From Saprospira grandis DSM 2844 (GTDB lineage Bacteria; Bacteroidota; Bacteroidia; Chitinophagales; Saprospiraceae): a DNA stretch of 64,000 nt. Under the pieces are notes generated by a model that saw only the letters and a list, made by a program, of their open reading frames with translations, was not told the DNA's origin and made no database searches. The translations under genes and the position numbers were made by a program. Of the stretch, positions 38,308 through 47,462 are shown piece by piece. Location: the NCBI RefSeq assembly GCF_000275825.1, contig NZ_JH719942.1, forward strand, positions 503,600 through 567,599. Direction: 5' to 3'. Within the stretch, counting starts at the first letter, position 1. Every line of letters starts with the position of its first letter.

Positions 38308-39831
38308 ATGCTCAAGCAACAGCAATCTCAGAAGATGATGCAAAAGCTATCGCCTCAGCAAATTCAGCTGATGAAGCTCTTGCAAGTACCCACCGACATG
38401 CTAGAACAGCGGGTCCAACAGGAATTGGAAGGTAATCCGGCCCTTGAAATGGATGAGCATCAGACGGAAGAGGAGGAAAAAGAGGATCCCTTAGAGGAAG
38501 AATATTTGATTGGGAGTGAGGAATCGGAGAAAAAAGAGGAAGAAGAAGAGCTCAATGACCCCGATTTTGAGGATTATTTGGAAGAATACCTGGGCGATGA
38601 TGTCGCTTCTTATAAACTAGAGGTCAATAATTACTCGCCAGACCAAGAAGAAAAAACCATTCCCGCCGCTGTAGAATCTAGTTTTCAGGAGCAGTTGGAG
38701 CGGCAATTGGGCATGCGTGAGCTGACGGAGTCGGAAGAATTGATTGCGCGGCAGATTATGGGCAGCTTGGATGATGACGGTTATTTGCGGAGGGAGCCTA
38801 TTGCTTTGGCCGACGACCTATTATTTGCCGAAAATGTTCGTTTGGGGGAGGCTGAAATTCTGCGTGTTTTGGAGGAAGTCATTCATTTATTTGAGCCGGC
38901 TGGAATTGGAGCCAGAGATTTGCGGGAGTGTTTGCTTTTGCAATTGGACCGCAAACTGCAGTCTGAAGAAGTGCAGCAATATTATGATGAAAAGGAAATG
39001 AAGAGCCTCAAATTGGCTCATCGAATTATCAAAGACTACTTTGAGCCCTTTTCTAAAAAGCACTACAAAAAGCTGATTCGCCAACTCAATATTTTTAGAG
39101 AAGACCTCAAAGATGCTACCGATGAGATTTTGAAACTCAACCCTAAGCCGGGTAGCGTTTATGCCTCTTCTTCTAAGATTAAGAAATATGTAGTGCCCGA
39201 CTTTATTATTGAGAACAAAAACGGAGAGCTAGACCTGCGCCTGAACAGCCGCAATGCGCCTGAGCTTCGGATCAATCGGGAATATAAAAATATGTTGGAG
39301 GCCTATAGTGCCAGTAAGAAAGACAAAAAACAGCGAGAAGCCATCATGTTTGTCAAGCAAAAAATTGATGCCGCTCGTTGGTTCATTGATGCCATTCGTC
39401 AGCGTCAGGACACCATGTTTAGGACCATGTATACTATCATGAACTACCAGGAAGACTTCTTTTTGACGGGAGATGAAAAGCGCTTGCGGCCCATGATCTT
39501 AAAAGACATTGCCGAAATTACGGGCTTAGATATCTCGACGATTTCGCGGGTGGCCAACAGTAAATACGTACAAACTGAATTTGGGACCAAGCGGCTCAAG
39601 AGCTTTTTCTCGGAGTCTTTGCAAACCCAATCTGGAGAGGAGGTCTCTACCTTGGAGGTCAAGAAAATTTTGACCGAAATCATTGAGGCGGAGAACAAGC
39701 GCAAGCCTCTTTCTGATGAGAAACTAAAAACGGCCTTACAAGATAAGGGCTATAATATTGCTCGAAGAACCGTAGCCAAATACCGAGAGCAGTTGAATAT
39801 TCCGGTGGCTCGTTTGCGCAAAGAAATTTAA
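38308..39831 (+). CDS. rpoN: RNA polymerase sigma-54 factor
   Basis: 507 residues. Region I is the Gln/Leu-rich activator-interacting start (MLKQQQSQKMMQKLSPQQIQ, LMKLLQVP). An acidic region II follows, strongly rich in Glu and Asp (about 55-110). The core-binding part and HTH come next, and the C-terminal RpoN box ARRTVAKYREQLNIP is intact. Sigma-54 needs enhancer-binding ATPases, none of which is in the window. Well separated from neighbours by a composite repeat and a terminator. Confidence 0.95.
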   Translation: MLKQQQSQKMMQKLSPQQIQLMKLLQVPTDMLEQRVQQELEGNPALEMDEHQTEEEEKEDPLEEEYLIGSEESEKKEEEEELNDPDFEDYLEEYLGDDVASYKLEVNNYSPDQEEKTIPAAVESSFQEQLERQLGMRELTESEELIARQIMGSLDDDGYLRREPIALADDLLFAENVRLGEAEILRVLEEVIHLFEPAGIGARDLRECLLLQLDRKLQSEEVQQYYDEKEMKSLKLAHRIIKDYFEPFSKKHYKKLIRQLNIFREDLKDATDEILKLNPKPGSVYASSSKIKKYVVPDFIIENKNGELDLRLNSRNAPELRINREYKNMLEAYSASKKDKKQREAIMFVKQKIDAARWFIDAIRQRQDTMFRTMYTIMNYQEDFFLTGDEKRLRPMILKDIAEITGLDISTISRVANSKYVQTEFGTKRLKSFFSESLQTQSGEEVSTLEVKKILTEIIEAENKRKPLSDEKLKTALQDKGYNIARRTVAKYREQLNIPVARLRKEI

Positions 39832-39868
39832 GAAAAAAGCCCTGATCGTGAAGATCAGGGCTTTTTTG
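39832..39868. terminator. Convergent terminator for rpoN and 39871
   Basis: Hairpin GCCCTGATC..GATCAGGGC flanked by A-run and T-run, three bases before the stop of the opposite gene. Confidence 0.85.
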
Positions 39869-39870
39869 GT

Positions 39871-40179
39871 TTATAGCACGGGGGTACCATCTTTTCCTTT
39901 TTTCAGCATCAATTTAAGAAACTCCACATCGGGTAGGCGGCCATTGGCCTCTTCGCGGGGCAGCATTCGGCCACTGCTACTATCTAGGCGTTGGTGTGGG
40001 GGCGCAATAATAATCACTCGTTGTTTATTGGTTTGGGGATCTCGGATAATAATGCGTTTGCCCTCCTGCATCAGTTCACGTTCGGAGGGATTGGCCTTAA
40101 AGTTTAGAAAATAGAGGGCCGAAAAGCTGCAAAGGCTCAGGCTGGCCACTCCTAATTGGTAAAAAATTGTTTTTGACAT
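39871..40179 (-). CDS. Small protein with one N-terminal membrane segment
   Basis: Start at 40179 (MSKTIFYQLGVASLSLCSF); upstream codons overlap sbcD. 102 residues: a hydrophobic segment at about 6-25, then a polar region with RIIIRDPQTNKQRVIIIAPP and DVEFLKLMLKKGKDG. No family recognised. It starts 10 bases after the sbcD stop and is probably co-transcribed. Confidence 0.55.
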   Translation of the reverse strand: MSKTIFYQLGVASLSLCSFSALYFLNFKANPSERELMQEGKRIIIRDPQTNKQRVIIIAPPHQRLDSSSGRMLPREEANGRLPDVEFLKLMLKKGKDGTPVL

Positions 40180-40189
40180 CCTATTGGCT

Positions 40190-41407
40190 TTAATCTCGAT
40201 CTTGTTCTTGCATCCAAGAGAGCAACTCCCCAAAGCTTTTTTGTAGCGCTTGGCTGGCTTTGGGATCGGTTCCTTTTTCTTGGAGGTAAAGGTCGAAGAG
40301 CCCTTCTGGACTCAATTCTGCTAGGTCTTTTTCTGGACCTTTAGCCGCCTTTTCCCTACTGTTTAGCGCTGCTTTTTGCTGCATAGAGATCAGTTCGGCG
40401 GCTTTGTCTTTTAGTATTTTGCGAAACTCTTGTTCTAGAGCGGGCAAAAACTGTGGCACTTCTAGTTCTAGCTTGAGTAAATCACTTACTTTTTCGCCTT
40501 TGGGGGCTAGTTTTTCCAGTTTGGCCCTAATTTTTTGCTCATCGCCCTTATAAAAGATTAAACGCCGAAGCAGCTTTAAGGGTTTCGTTTTATTTTGGAG
40601 CAGCTTTCGGCCCTCAAACTCGAGCAGCTGCACAGATTGCGCATAATTGATTTCATTGAAGTCCATGGGCAAGATAGAGCCCGAGTAACAGATCCGTCCT
40701 TGCTCCCCTAATTTTTGTGGGCGGTGCAAATGCCCTAGGGCCACATAATCAAAAAGGGCGGGAAAATCTTGGGCGGGAAAAAGGTCGGCCTGACCAATAT
40801 GGATATAATCGCTACGGCCATCTCGCTGTCCTTGGTCCACATATAAATGCCCCGTAGTAATTAGCGGAATATTCAATGCTGTTTTATCGGCCAGCAAAGC
40901 AGCTAAATCCGCATAATGCTGTCGGATGGCCAAACGGAGCGCCTTAATTCGCTCTTCATAGGGCAGCATTTGGCCTTGTCGGAGCTCTCTTTCTCTTAGA
41001 AAGGGGACGGCAGCAACATAGGCTTGTAGTTCGCCTTGGGGATTTCGGACCTCAATGAGCTGTTCTTCTAAGGTTTCGGGTAAATTGGCCAATACCTTTA
41101 TATTAAAGCTATCGAGCAGCAGTTTGCTACTATCCAAAAAATTAAAGGAATCGTGGTTACCCGCCACCACCACTACTGTATGACAAGAGGTTTGTTGTAA
41201 GGCTTTTAGGAAATTATAGTACTGCGCCTGCGCATAATTGGGCGGCAGGTGTTGGTCAAAAATATCGCCAGCAATAAGGAGCAGCTCCACTCCTTCGGCA
41301 ATAATAAGGTCTATAATCTGCTGAAGAACAGCCGCATGTTCCTCTTCTCTAGTCTGGTTAAATAATTTATGGCCCAAATGCCAATCGGCGGTATGTAGTA
41401 CTTTCAT
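40190..41407 (-). CDS. sbcD: Nuclease SbcCD subunit D
   Basis: Start taken at 41407 (MKVLHTADWHLGH), matching the family N-terminus. About 405 residues of a metallophosphoesterase with the phosphodiesterase motifs VLHTADWHLG, LLLIAGDIFDQ, VVVAGNHDSFN and VALGHLHRPQ. Mre11-like exonuclease that, with SbcC ATPase, opens DNA hairpins and ends. No sbcC lies next to it, which is unusual. A TOPRIM/ATPase pair is downstream of the start instead. Hairpin DNA such as the GC-rich elements would be a natural SbcCD substrate; this is speculation. Confidence 0.9.
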   Translation of the reverse strand: MKVLHTADWHLGHKLFNQTREEEHAAVLQQIIDLIIAEGVELLLIAGDIFDQHLPPNYAQAQYYNFLKALQQTSCHTVVVVAGNHDSFNFLDSSKLLLDSFNIKVLANLPETLEEQLIEVRNPQGELQAYVAAVPFLRERELRQGQMLPYEERIKALRLAIRQHYADLAALLADKTALNIPLITTGHLYVDQGQRDGRSDYIHIGQADLFPAQDFPALFDYVALGHLHRPQKLGEQGRICYSGSILPMDFNEINYAQSVQLLEFEGRKLLQNKTKPLKLLRRLIFYKGDEQKIRAKLEKLAPKGEKVSDLLKLELEVPQFLPALEQEFRKILKDKAAELISMQQKAALNSREKAAKGPEKDLAELSPEGLFDLYLQEKGTDPKASQALQKSFGELLSWMQEQDRD

Positions 41408-41433
41408 CTTTGTTGCTTTGTTGCACAAGAAAC

Positions 41434-41468
41434 AAAAAAGCGCTCGCTTTTTGTTGAGCGAGCGCTGC
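41434..41468 (-). terminator. Terminator after TOPRIM gene (pair 2)
   Basis: Long stem AGCGCTCGCT..AGCGAGCGCT with a T-run on the minus strand, twenty bases after the stop at 41489. Confidence 0.85.
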
Positions 41469-41488
41469 TAATTGCTAAAATTTCAACC

Positions 41489-42220
41489 TTAAAGTGCTTC
41501 ATCTGAAAGCCCTAACTTTTCTTTAAAACCAGAGAGACCATAATAATCGGCCAGCATTAAAGGATATCCACTCAAAACAGCAACAACTTCTGCTCTATTG
41601 AGATAATTATTTTGCTGAGATTCAAAAATGGTCAGTTGGTCAACCCTTGTTTGGGGCCAACTGAAATTCCGATGAACAACATAATTCATCTTTCTTAAAT
41701 GGGCTACTGCAACTTCTCGCCAGTGACTTAGCTCCCAATTTGTTAGATTCTGAAAACGAGGACTAGCTTCATTGCCCACCAAATTTTTATAGTTAATTTT
41801 TGTCCTAGCCGCTACAACTAATTCTTTAAAATCAATCTCATCAGCTAAATGCTTAATCGCTTCAAGCATCGGATAACTAATGTAGAGCTTACCTTCTTCT
41901 GTTTCATTCCTAAAGAACTCTAGCATTTCTACTATTTGTTCATCAGTAGCCATACGGTCGTGCCCATCATAATCAAAGAAAAAGTATAACTCACTAAAAT
42001 CATTTCGGCCAAAGCCCTCTAATTGATTAGGATGACGGTTTTTTAGTAAAAAAAAGGTATCCAGAAACTCATCTTCTGAGCATTGCCTATAGAACGTATA
42101 AATATTTTCTCCATAGACTGTAAAGATGGTACTTTGCTCTATTAAATTCAATGCTTTTAAGCGCTCTCCAATCTGATTTTCTGCTCGGCCACCTTCAAAT
42201 ACAAAAAGAATTCTACTCAT
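41489..42220 (-). CDS. TOPRIM-like nuclease partner (pair 2)
   Basis: Start chosen at 42220 (MSRILFVFEGG) because AGGAG lies just upstream and the ATG overlaps the ATPase stop as ATGAGTAG. An earlier ATG at 42250 is possible. 243 residues with an FEGG..E motif at the start, the acidic FFFDYDGHD near 90, and ISYPMLEAIKH. These are the E, D-x-D and later motifs of TOPRIM-type proteins in OLD- or AbiL-like pairs. It differs clearly from the pair-1 protein. Nuclease activity and defence role are inferred. Confidence 0.65.
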   Translation of the reverse strand: MSRILFVFEGGRAENQIGERLKALNLIEQSTIFTVYGENIYTFYRQCSEDEFLDTFFLLKNRHPNQLEGFGRNDFSELYFFFDYDGHDRMATDEQIVEMLEFFRNETEEGKLYISYPMLEAIKHLADEIDFKELVVAARTKINYKNLVGNEASPRFQNLTNWELSHWREVAVAHLRKMNYVVHRNFSWPQTRVDQLTIFESQQNNYLNRAEVVAVLSGYPLMLADYYGLSGFKEKLGLSDEAL

Positions 42221-43337
42221 AAAAAGCTCCTGCTTTATACATTTTTTCAATGTTATGCGCCTCTCGCAACTCTTTTGCCGTACTTGCCGCTAGTGATTGT
42301 ATTTTATTGGGCCACATCAAAAAATAACAATCAGGACGCAGTAAGTCATTCGTCATGATAGAGGTATTATGCGTAGTTAGCACAAATTGTGTTTTCGACG
42401 CTTTGAGCAGCTCCACAATTGCTCGAGACAACTCATGATGATAAAAGGCGTCAAATTCATCTATGAATAAAAAAGAAACGGGCTGCTCAGAACGCAAACG
42501 AAGACTCCAAGCATAAAAAAGTGCTAGTGCTTGCGTTCCCGTAGATGCAATATCATAGAAGGGAATATGAACTCCGTCAAAATCAAAGGCAATAATTATT
42601 TTATCAAAAGTACTTACGGCCTCCAATCGACAATCTAAATTAGCCTTCTCATTTAAAAACAACTCAAAGTCTTTTAACTTCCCCTTTTTTATAATATCTG
42701 TTTCAATGTCCCAAACCCCATTTTCATAGCCTAAATATAGATTTCTAGACAAGGACCGATAAAAGAGCATTTTATTTACAAAGTCAAAAAACTCTGCCAA
42801 TATCCGATTCTCTAAACTATCAATTAAGTTTGCATTCGTCTGGATATACTTTAATAACGATAAGTTTGGGTTATTCAACTCTTTGTTTAAACTTTCGGCT
42901 CCAGCTAGTTCAATTCTCGCTATAGTTCCTTGGCTACGATCTATTTCGGCCACAATTTGATCATTGATGATAAGTTGCTCTTTCAAAAGCAACCGAAAGC
43001 TCTTCTTTTCATAGGAATAAGTAACTCGCTGCCGACCAAACAAAAATTCATACTTGAAAGTCGCCGCTCGAGTTTTATTGTATGCATTTAGATAACTACT
43101 CTCTCCATAAGAGTTTTCTGCATCTGTGTGCTTATCCGTCAAATGCCCAACAATATCAAAAAGAGCCAAACCTAAATTTGATTTGCCCACTCCATTGTAT
43201 CCATAAACAATGGCATTTTGTACTACTCCCTCTTTTACTGCAGAAGCATTAAAGCTGTAGTTTTTTGCATCTTCTAAGGAAAAGATGAAAGGCTCCTTAA
43301 AGTTCTTAAAATTAGAGACCGTAAATTTGCTTAGCAT
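42213..43337 (-). CDS. AAA ATPase, AbiL/RloA-like (pair 2)
   Basis: The start at 43337 (MLSKFTVSNFKNF) is preferred to an ATG further upstream in a terminator-like hairpin. Of 374 residues, Walker A is GYNGVGKS at 46-53, the signature-like region is STGTQALALFYAW, Walker B VSFLFIDEFDAF, and an H-loop follows in VLTTHNTSIMTND. This is the SMC-like ATPase of two-gene defence systems. It overlaps the TOPRIM gene by eight bases. Distinct from pair 1 in sequence, so the two pairs are separate systems. Confidence 0.75.
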   Translation of the reverse strand: MLSKFTVSNFKNFKEPFIFSLEDAKNYSFNASAVKEGVVQNAIVYGYNGVGKSNLGLALFDIVGHLTDKHTDAENSYGESSYLNAYNKTRAATFKYEFLFGRQRVTYSYEKKSFRLLLKEQLIINDQIVAEIDRSQGTIARIELAGAESLNKELNNPNLSLLKYIQTNANLIDSLENRILAEFFDFVNKMLFYRSLSRNLYLGYENGVWDIETDIIKKGKLKDFELFLNEKANLDCRLEAVSTFDKIIIAFDFDGVHIPFYDIASTGTQALALFYAWSLRLRSEQPVSFLFIDEFDAFYHHELSRAIVELLKASKTQFVLTTHNTSIMTNDLLRPDCYFLMWPNKIQSLAASTAKELREAHNIEKMYKAGAFYE

Positions 43338-43370
43338 AATTGACACTTTATTTATTAGCTGCAATAAATG

Positions 43371-43407
43371 AAAAAAAGCAGCCGTAAAAAAATTACGGCT
43401 GCTTTTT
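43371..43407. terminator. Bidirectional terminator
   Basis: Perfect stem AGCAGCCGTAA / TTACGGCTGCT with A-run on the left and T-run on the right, just after the stop at 43414 (minus strand). Confidence 0.85.
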
Positions 43408-43413
43408 CTCCCC

Positions 43414-44004
43414 CTAATCCAAAAAATAAACGGGCTCATCCATGGCCCTTATTTTCTCCTTTATCTGCAAAAAGAGATGCAAGGGCTTTTGCGGTCGCCA
43501 ATTTAATTCATTAAAAGGGGCCCCAAAATAAATATGCTCATGAAGATCATGGGCCTCCATTTCAGCACTCAAATGCTGCCGCAAATTCAAAAAACAACAC
43601 CAGCCTTCTTCCTCATCCAAATCCTCTACAAAGGCTTCGTAATAAGCATCATCACTGCCATGAAAATTTAATACATTTTCCATAATGAGCATAAAATAGC
43701 GAATCCCCTCCCCCTGCAAAAGGTCCAGTAGTTCATCTTTCAAACAACCCATGTCATTGTTGAGAGTGTCGTTCCACTCCCCAATCAACTCAATAATAGC
43801 ATAACCCCGCTCATAATCCACAAAAAGAATTTTAAGATAGAGGGTTTCCGAGCCAAATTCATCCCATTGCGGATGAATCAGGTAGTTGTAGATCCTGTTT
43901 TCAAAATAGAATTCACTATACTCCCGCCCATAAAATGGCGAACGCTCGTCTTGCTCTGCCGTATATTCGTCTCGCCAACGAAAATGAGGTTCTATGCTGT
44001 GCAT
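43414..44004 (-). CDS. Conserved hypothetical, acidic soluble protein
   Basis: 196 residues with no signal or membrane segment, rich in Glu, Asp and aromatic residues (FAYE, DDAYYEAFVEDLDEEEGWCCF, NFHGSDD). I cannot assign a family. It ends immediately before a strong terminator and begins six bases after the lipoprotein gene, so the two form one transcript. No catalytic motif was recognised. Confidence 0.55.
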   Translation of the reverse strand: MHSIEPHFRWRDEYTAEQDERSPFYGREYSEFYFENRIYNYLIHPQWDEFGSETLYLKILFVDYERGYAIIELIGEWNDTLNNDMGCLKDELLDLLQGEGIRYFMLIMENVLNFHGSDDAYYEAFVEDLDEEEGWCCFLNLRQHLSAEMEAHDLHEHIYFGAPFNELNWRPQKPLHLFLQIKEKIRAMDEPVYFLD

Positions 44005-44010
44005 CTCTTT

Positions 44011-44643
44011 CTAATTTGTCGGAATAGCCTGGGGAGCAATCTTTACCCCATCAATATCATCGCGAATGAGGCTCTGTACTTGGTCTACCGCCCGTATGAC
44101 GCTGGCATAACCCTCCACATCAAAGGTGTTGGTGTTCGATTTGGGCAATATGTCGTTGATTTTTGGCCCCGTTACCCCAATGGTCTGGAAAATATAACGC
44201 ACCGAGGCCCGACCTAGCTGTACATGGGCCGCCAATTGTGGTAGGTTGTTTAAGTCAATTTTTCGACTGGCCTTTTCAATATGCAAAAATAAACGTACCC
44301 CAACTCCATAACGACTCTGATCCTCTTCACAGTCCATATCTTTGTATTGCATATAGTCCACAATGACCACCACTTCTTTTTTGCCCAATTGCATTTCTTT
44401 GCCAAAAAGGGCCAAGCTCCCCTGGTTGTTCTTGTTAAATTGATAATATATTTTTTTCAATCCACCATCCAGATCCGCTACCGTTTTAGGCAACTGACAA
44501 CCCGCTGGCGGCGCTACTACTTTGTATTCTTTAACCTCTACTTTGGGCATTTGTTCATCCACGGTTTCCCCTTCTTTAGATAGCTGATCACAAGAGGTCA
44601 ATAGCAATAGAGCAAAAATAAGTATACTAAATTTTCTAATCAT
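44011..44643 (-). CDS. Lipoprotein of unknown function
   Basis: Start at 44643 (MIRKFSILIFALLLLTSCDQ), where the lipobox LTSC gives a lipid-modified Cys near 18. The mature 190 residues have a QLPKTVADLDGG stretch, a probable beta-rich central part and a QTIGVTGPKINDILPK segment. No family recognised. Co-transcribed with the acidic protein downstream. Confidence 0.65.
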   Translation of the reverse strand: MIRKFSILIFALLLLTSCDQLSKEGETVDEQMPKVEVKEYKVVAPPAGCQLPKTVADLDGGLKKIYYQFNKNNQGSLALFGKEMQLGKKEVVVIVDYMQYKDMDCEEDQSRYGVGVRLFLHIEKASRKIDLNNLPQLAAHVQLGRASVRYIFQTIGVTGPKINDILPKSNTNTFDVEGYASVIRAVDQVQSLIRDDIDGVKIAPQAIPTN

Positions 44644-44749
44644 GTTGATGTTGTTCGTTGGCCCCAACTAAAAAGAAGAGCACGGTTAAGAGATTCCCAA
44701 ATTTAACCTATTTCTGCTAAAGGGTTTCATCTTTTATGAACTGTTTTTT

Positions 44750-44893
44750 GGGGCTGCCCCGCCCTGCGGGCGGGTCGGGCTGTGCGGGGGCTCGCTGCTC
44801 GCTCGGCCCTTCGCTTTTTCGCTGCGCTCAAAAGCTCGGTCTGGCCTTCGGCCACCCCCTGCCATCCCTCAGCCTGCGGCCCTTCGGGCCTGT
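44750..44893 (+). repeat. GC-rich structured element, copy 15
   Basis: Arm hairpin CCCGCC-CTGC-GGGCGGG, core variant CGCTGCTCGCTCGGCCC, internal cassette GCTTTTTCGCTGCGCTC..AAAAGC, closing helix GGGCTG/CAGCCT. It lies in the gene-free stretch 44644-45006, whose remainder holds small hairpins (CCCTAAGGAATCCCTTCGGGG). Confidence 0.9.
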
Positions 44894-45006
44894 CCACCGC
44901 AAAAGTGGTATTCCTCGCTGCGCTCCTCATCCGTCAATATGTCCCCGCCCACCCTCCCCTCCTCGAGATTCCCTAAGGAATCCCTTCGGGGAGGCTGGAC
45001 CAATTG

Positions 45007-45765
45007 CTATTCCCCCCAAAGCCTAGCATTCAACCTAGGCTGCCAAAGCTCCGCCCAACTACAAACATAGCCCCGGCCCATAAACTCCCGCACCCAACTG
45101 ATCCCCTGCACCGCATTCGTCAGCCAAATTTCATCCGCGGCCAGACAATCCGCTATAGTCAGGGCTTTTTCCTCCACCACTACGCCCTTCTGCCCAAATA
45201 CATCCAACAAATAGGCCCGAAACACCCCCGCCACGGGCCCTTCCGAAAGAGCAGGCGTGGCCCATCCCTCTCCTTTCCGAAGCCAGATATTGGCCGCCAC
45301 GCTCTCTACTACACGGCCCCAAGCATTCAGTAAAATACAGTCGTCAAAACCCGACTCCTGCCTATATTTGGCCGCCATCACATAGGTCTGGGCACTCAAT
45401 GATTTTAGAAAAGATAAGCCACCCGCCGCTATCGGCTGCCCTTCATAAACGCCTAAATGCAGCCCCTTTTTGGGCCAAGGGAAAGCAGCCGCTTGCAGCG
45501 GCTGCTCTTCTACCGCATAGGCCAAGCCGTTCTCTTCAGGGGTATAAAGCCCGCCGCCTGCCCGCCAGCAGCTCAGCCGCAGGCGGTAGGCTTCGCCCAA
45601 ACGGATAAATGAAGCTAGCTGAAAATCCTCCGGGAGCAAAATGCCCAATTGGTCCAAACTGCGGCGCAGCCGCTGCTCATGCCAAAGCAACAAAGGCGCC
45701 CCCTTGGGCCCTACCCGAATGCTCTCAAACAACCCATCCCCATACTTAAACCCTCTGTTATTCAT
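45007..45765 (-). CDS. Class IV aminotransferase
   Basis: 252 residues of the fold-type IV PLP family (branched-chain aminotransferase, D-amino acid aminotransferase, aminodeoxychorismate lyase). Seen: YGDGLFESIRV, LLWHEQRLRRSL, the probable PLP-binding Lys in VMAAKYRQES, CILLNAWGRVVESVAANIW, and DEIWLTNAVQGISWV near the end. The substrate cannot be decided. PabC-type aminodeoxychorismate lyase is one option. Stands between copy 15 and a terminator. Confidence 0.8.
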   Translation of the reverse strand: MNNRGFKYGDGLFESIRVGPKGAPLLLWHEQRLRRSLDQLGILLPEDFQLASFIRLGEAYRLRLSCWRAGGGLYTPEENGLAYAVEEQPLQAAAFPWPKKGLHLGVYEGQPIAAGGLSFLKSLSAQTYVMAAKYRQESGFDDCILLNAWGRVVESVAANIWLRKGEGWATPALSEGPVAGVFRAYLLDVFGQKGVVVEEKALTIADCLAADEIWLTNAVQGISWVREFMGRGYVCSWAELWQPRLNARLWGE

Positions 45766-45773
45766 AACTATAC

Positions 45774-45806
45774 ATAAAAATGGCCTTGGAAAAACTCCAA
45801 AGCCAA
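45774..45806 (-). terminator. Terminator after the 45812 gene
   Basis: Hairpin TGGC-(C)TTGGA..TCCAA-(A)-GCCA with a T-run on the minus strand. It separates the hypothetical gene from the aminotransferase. Confidence 0.65.
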
Positions 45807-45811
45807 ATTAC

Positions 45812-46585
45812 TTAATATTGTTTCAATAAGCGCCCCCATTTAGAAGCCGCCTGCTTCATAAAGGCCCCCACTTCTTCTCTAGCCGTGCGGTCCGGCACCT
45901 TCCAACGAGCCATAGAAAAGAAAGAGTGCTTTTGCTCTTCCTCTACCTCTGGCGGCAAAATCTCTAGCCAGCGGTCTACGGAAGTACGCAACTTTTGGAC
46001 CTCCTCCAAAAGGACCAGCTCCTCCTTGATGTGCTTTTGCTGCAGCTGGTTGTCCAGACTTTGGGTAAATTGCCAAAGCAAACCATAAGCCTCCTTGTAG
46101 CGATTCCGAATTTCTAAAATTTCCACCATATTCATGAGCATCTGCAAGTTGTAGCCAATGCTCGAACGGCGCTTGCGCTGCCAATCCGCTGCCGTAAGGA
46201 CCAAACTCTCCTCTTTATAATCATAAATGGCCAAATAGAGCATATTGGCCCCATTGGCAGCAGCATAAAAATGCGGAACATCGGCCCCTTGGGCCTCGGC
46301 AAAGGCCATTTCTTGGGCCAACTCTTCTGGAATATTGCCAATGTATTCCGACTTATTGTTTTGGGGCTGAAAACATTCTACCTCGGCATCTATAAATTGC
46401 CCAAGGCTAAAGGCCCAAGCCGCCGATTTGTTGGTGGCCGCCCAAGACATAATGGGTGCCGTGCGGGCATGAGCCAAGACCTGCCCCTCCTTATTGGTCC
46501 AGTAAATTTTGGCCTCGGCCAAGTTGGTGCTGCAATCGCTAGCGCCCAACTGGGCCAAGCGCTCTGCTATTTTTTGTGTAGACAT
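45812..46585 (-). CDS. Hypothetical protein, DUF6882-like
   Basis: 257 residues with no signal peptide. The N-terminal half has alternating segments (HARTAPIMSWAATNKSAAWAF, AAANGANMLYLAIYD) that recall DUF6882-type proteins, only weakly. The second half is a long helical region with LQMLMNMVEILEIRNRYKE and EELVLLEEVQKLRT, probably a coiled coil. Function unknown. Confidence 0.5.
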   Translation of the reverse strand: MSTQKIAERLAQLGASDCSTNLAEAKIYWTNKEGQVLAHARTAPIMSWAATNKSAAWAFSLGQFIDAEVECFQPQNNKSEYIGNIPEELAQEMAFAEAQGADVPHFYAAANGANMLYLAIYDYKEESLVLTAADWQRKRRSSIGYNLQMLMNMVEILEIRNRYKEAYGLLWQFTQSLDNQLQQKHIKEELVLLEEVQKLRTSVDRWLEILPPEVEEEQKHSFFSMARWKVPDRTAREEVGAFMKQAASKWGRLLKQY

Positions 46586-46631
46586 GATTTTATATGGATT
46601 CTATTTTCTGTACTCTAATTTTTTGCGTCTA

Positions 46632-46783
46632 GAGGCGGGCGAAGCCCGCCCGGCCTAGCGCTGTGAAAGGGTGGCCGAAGGCCAGACCAAACTTTTTTGA
46701 GCAAAGCGAAAAAAAGTGAAGGGCCGAGCAGACCTGCGAGCCCTGAAACCTAGCGCCGACGAGCGAAGCGAGGCGGAGGCCCC
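46632..46783 (-). repeat. GC-rich structured element, copy 16
   Basis: Closing helix GGCCT/AGGCC, intact core, cassette with TTTTTTGAGC..GCGAAAAAAA. Its first G is the last base of the rhomboid stop codon TAG. The 3' end has GGGCGGGC-TTC-GCCCGCC. Confidence 0.9.
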
Positions 46784-47454
46784 TAAAACCAATTGGCCAA
46801 TTGGTAATAAAAATTTTGAGCAATGGCGCCTCCCGTCCAAGCAAAATCAAAGGCTAAGGTAAAGACAATGCCCCAAATAGCCCCCCAAAAGTGAGCATCA
46901 TGCCCAATATTGTCGTTGCCATTTTTACTCATATAATGCGAGTAGGCCAAATAGCCCAAAGCGGCCACAATGGCGGGAGTGGGAATAACTAAAAAGAGCA
47001 AAAGCGTGCTGGTGGGCGCAAAAAGCACATAGGCCAACAAGACCGCCGAAACCGCCCCAGAAGCCCCCAGTGCATTGTAGCCATAGTTGTCCTTATGCTT
47101 CTCGAAGCTATAAAAAGAAGAGGCAGCTAGGGCCGAAACATAAAGCAAAAGATAGAGAATATGGCCCCAAATATTTCCAAAAACAAGGGTAAAAACCTGC
47201 TCCACCTGTCCCCCAAACTGATAAAGGACAAACATATTGAGGCCCAGGTGCATGCCATCGGCATGAATGAGGCCCGAGCTAAAAAAGCGGTACCACTCCT
47301 TGCGGTTGACAATGACCGCCGGATTAAAAATGAGCTGTGCGTAAATCTCCCGCTTCTGAAAAGCTTGGAGAGAAACGATGACCGTAATGACCAAAATGGC
47401 TAAATTTACGGGCGCCTGACTAAGCAAATTGTCTAATAAAAGTAAGCTATTCAT
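46783..47454 (-). CDS. Rhomboid-family intramembrane serine protease
   Basis: 223 residues and about six membrane segments. The conserved SGLIHADGMHLGLNMF (HxxxN) segment, the catalytic Ser in GALGASGAVSAV, and the catalytic His in GHDAHFWGAIWG are all present. It cleaves membrane proteins within the bilayer; substrates unknown. The stop codon abuts GC-rich copy 16. Starts eight bases after rlmH ends. Confidence 0.9.
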   Translation of the reverse strand: MNSLLLLDNLLSQAPVNLAILVITVIVSLQAFQKREIYAQLIFNPAVIVNRKEWYRFFSSGLIHADGMHLGLNMFVLYQFGGQVEQVFTLVFGNIWGHILYLLLYVSALAASSFYSFEKHKDNYGYNALGASGAVSAVLLAYVLFAPTSTLLLFLVIPTPAIVAALGYLAYSHYMSKNGNDNIGHDAHFWGAIWGIVFTLAFDFAWTGGAIAQNFYYQLANWF

Positions 47455-47462
47455 AATAGAAA

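Noticed and set aside
43338-43439. N-terminal extension of the pair-2 ATPase
   Set aside because: It would be translated through a perfect terminator hairpin; the Met at 43337 begins the usual ATPase start.
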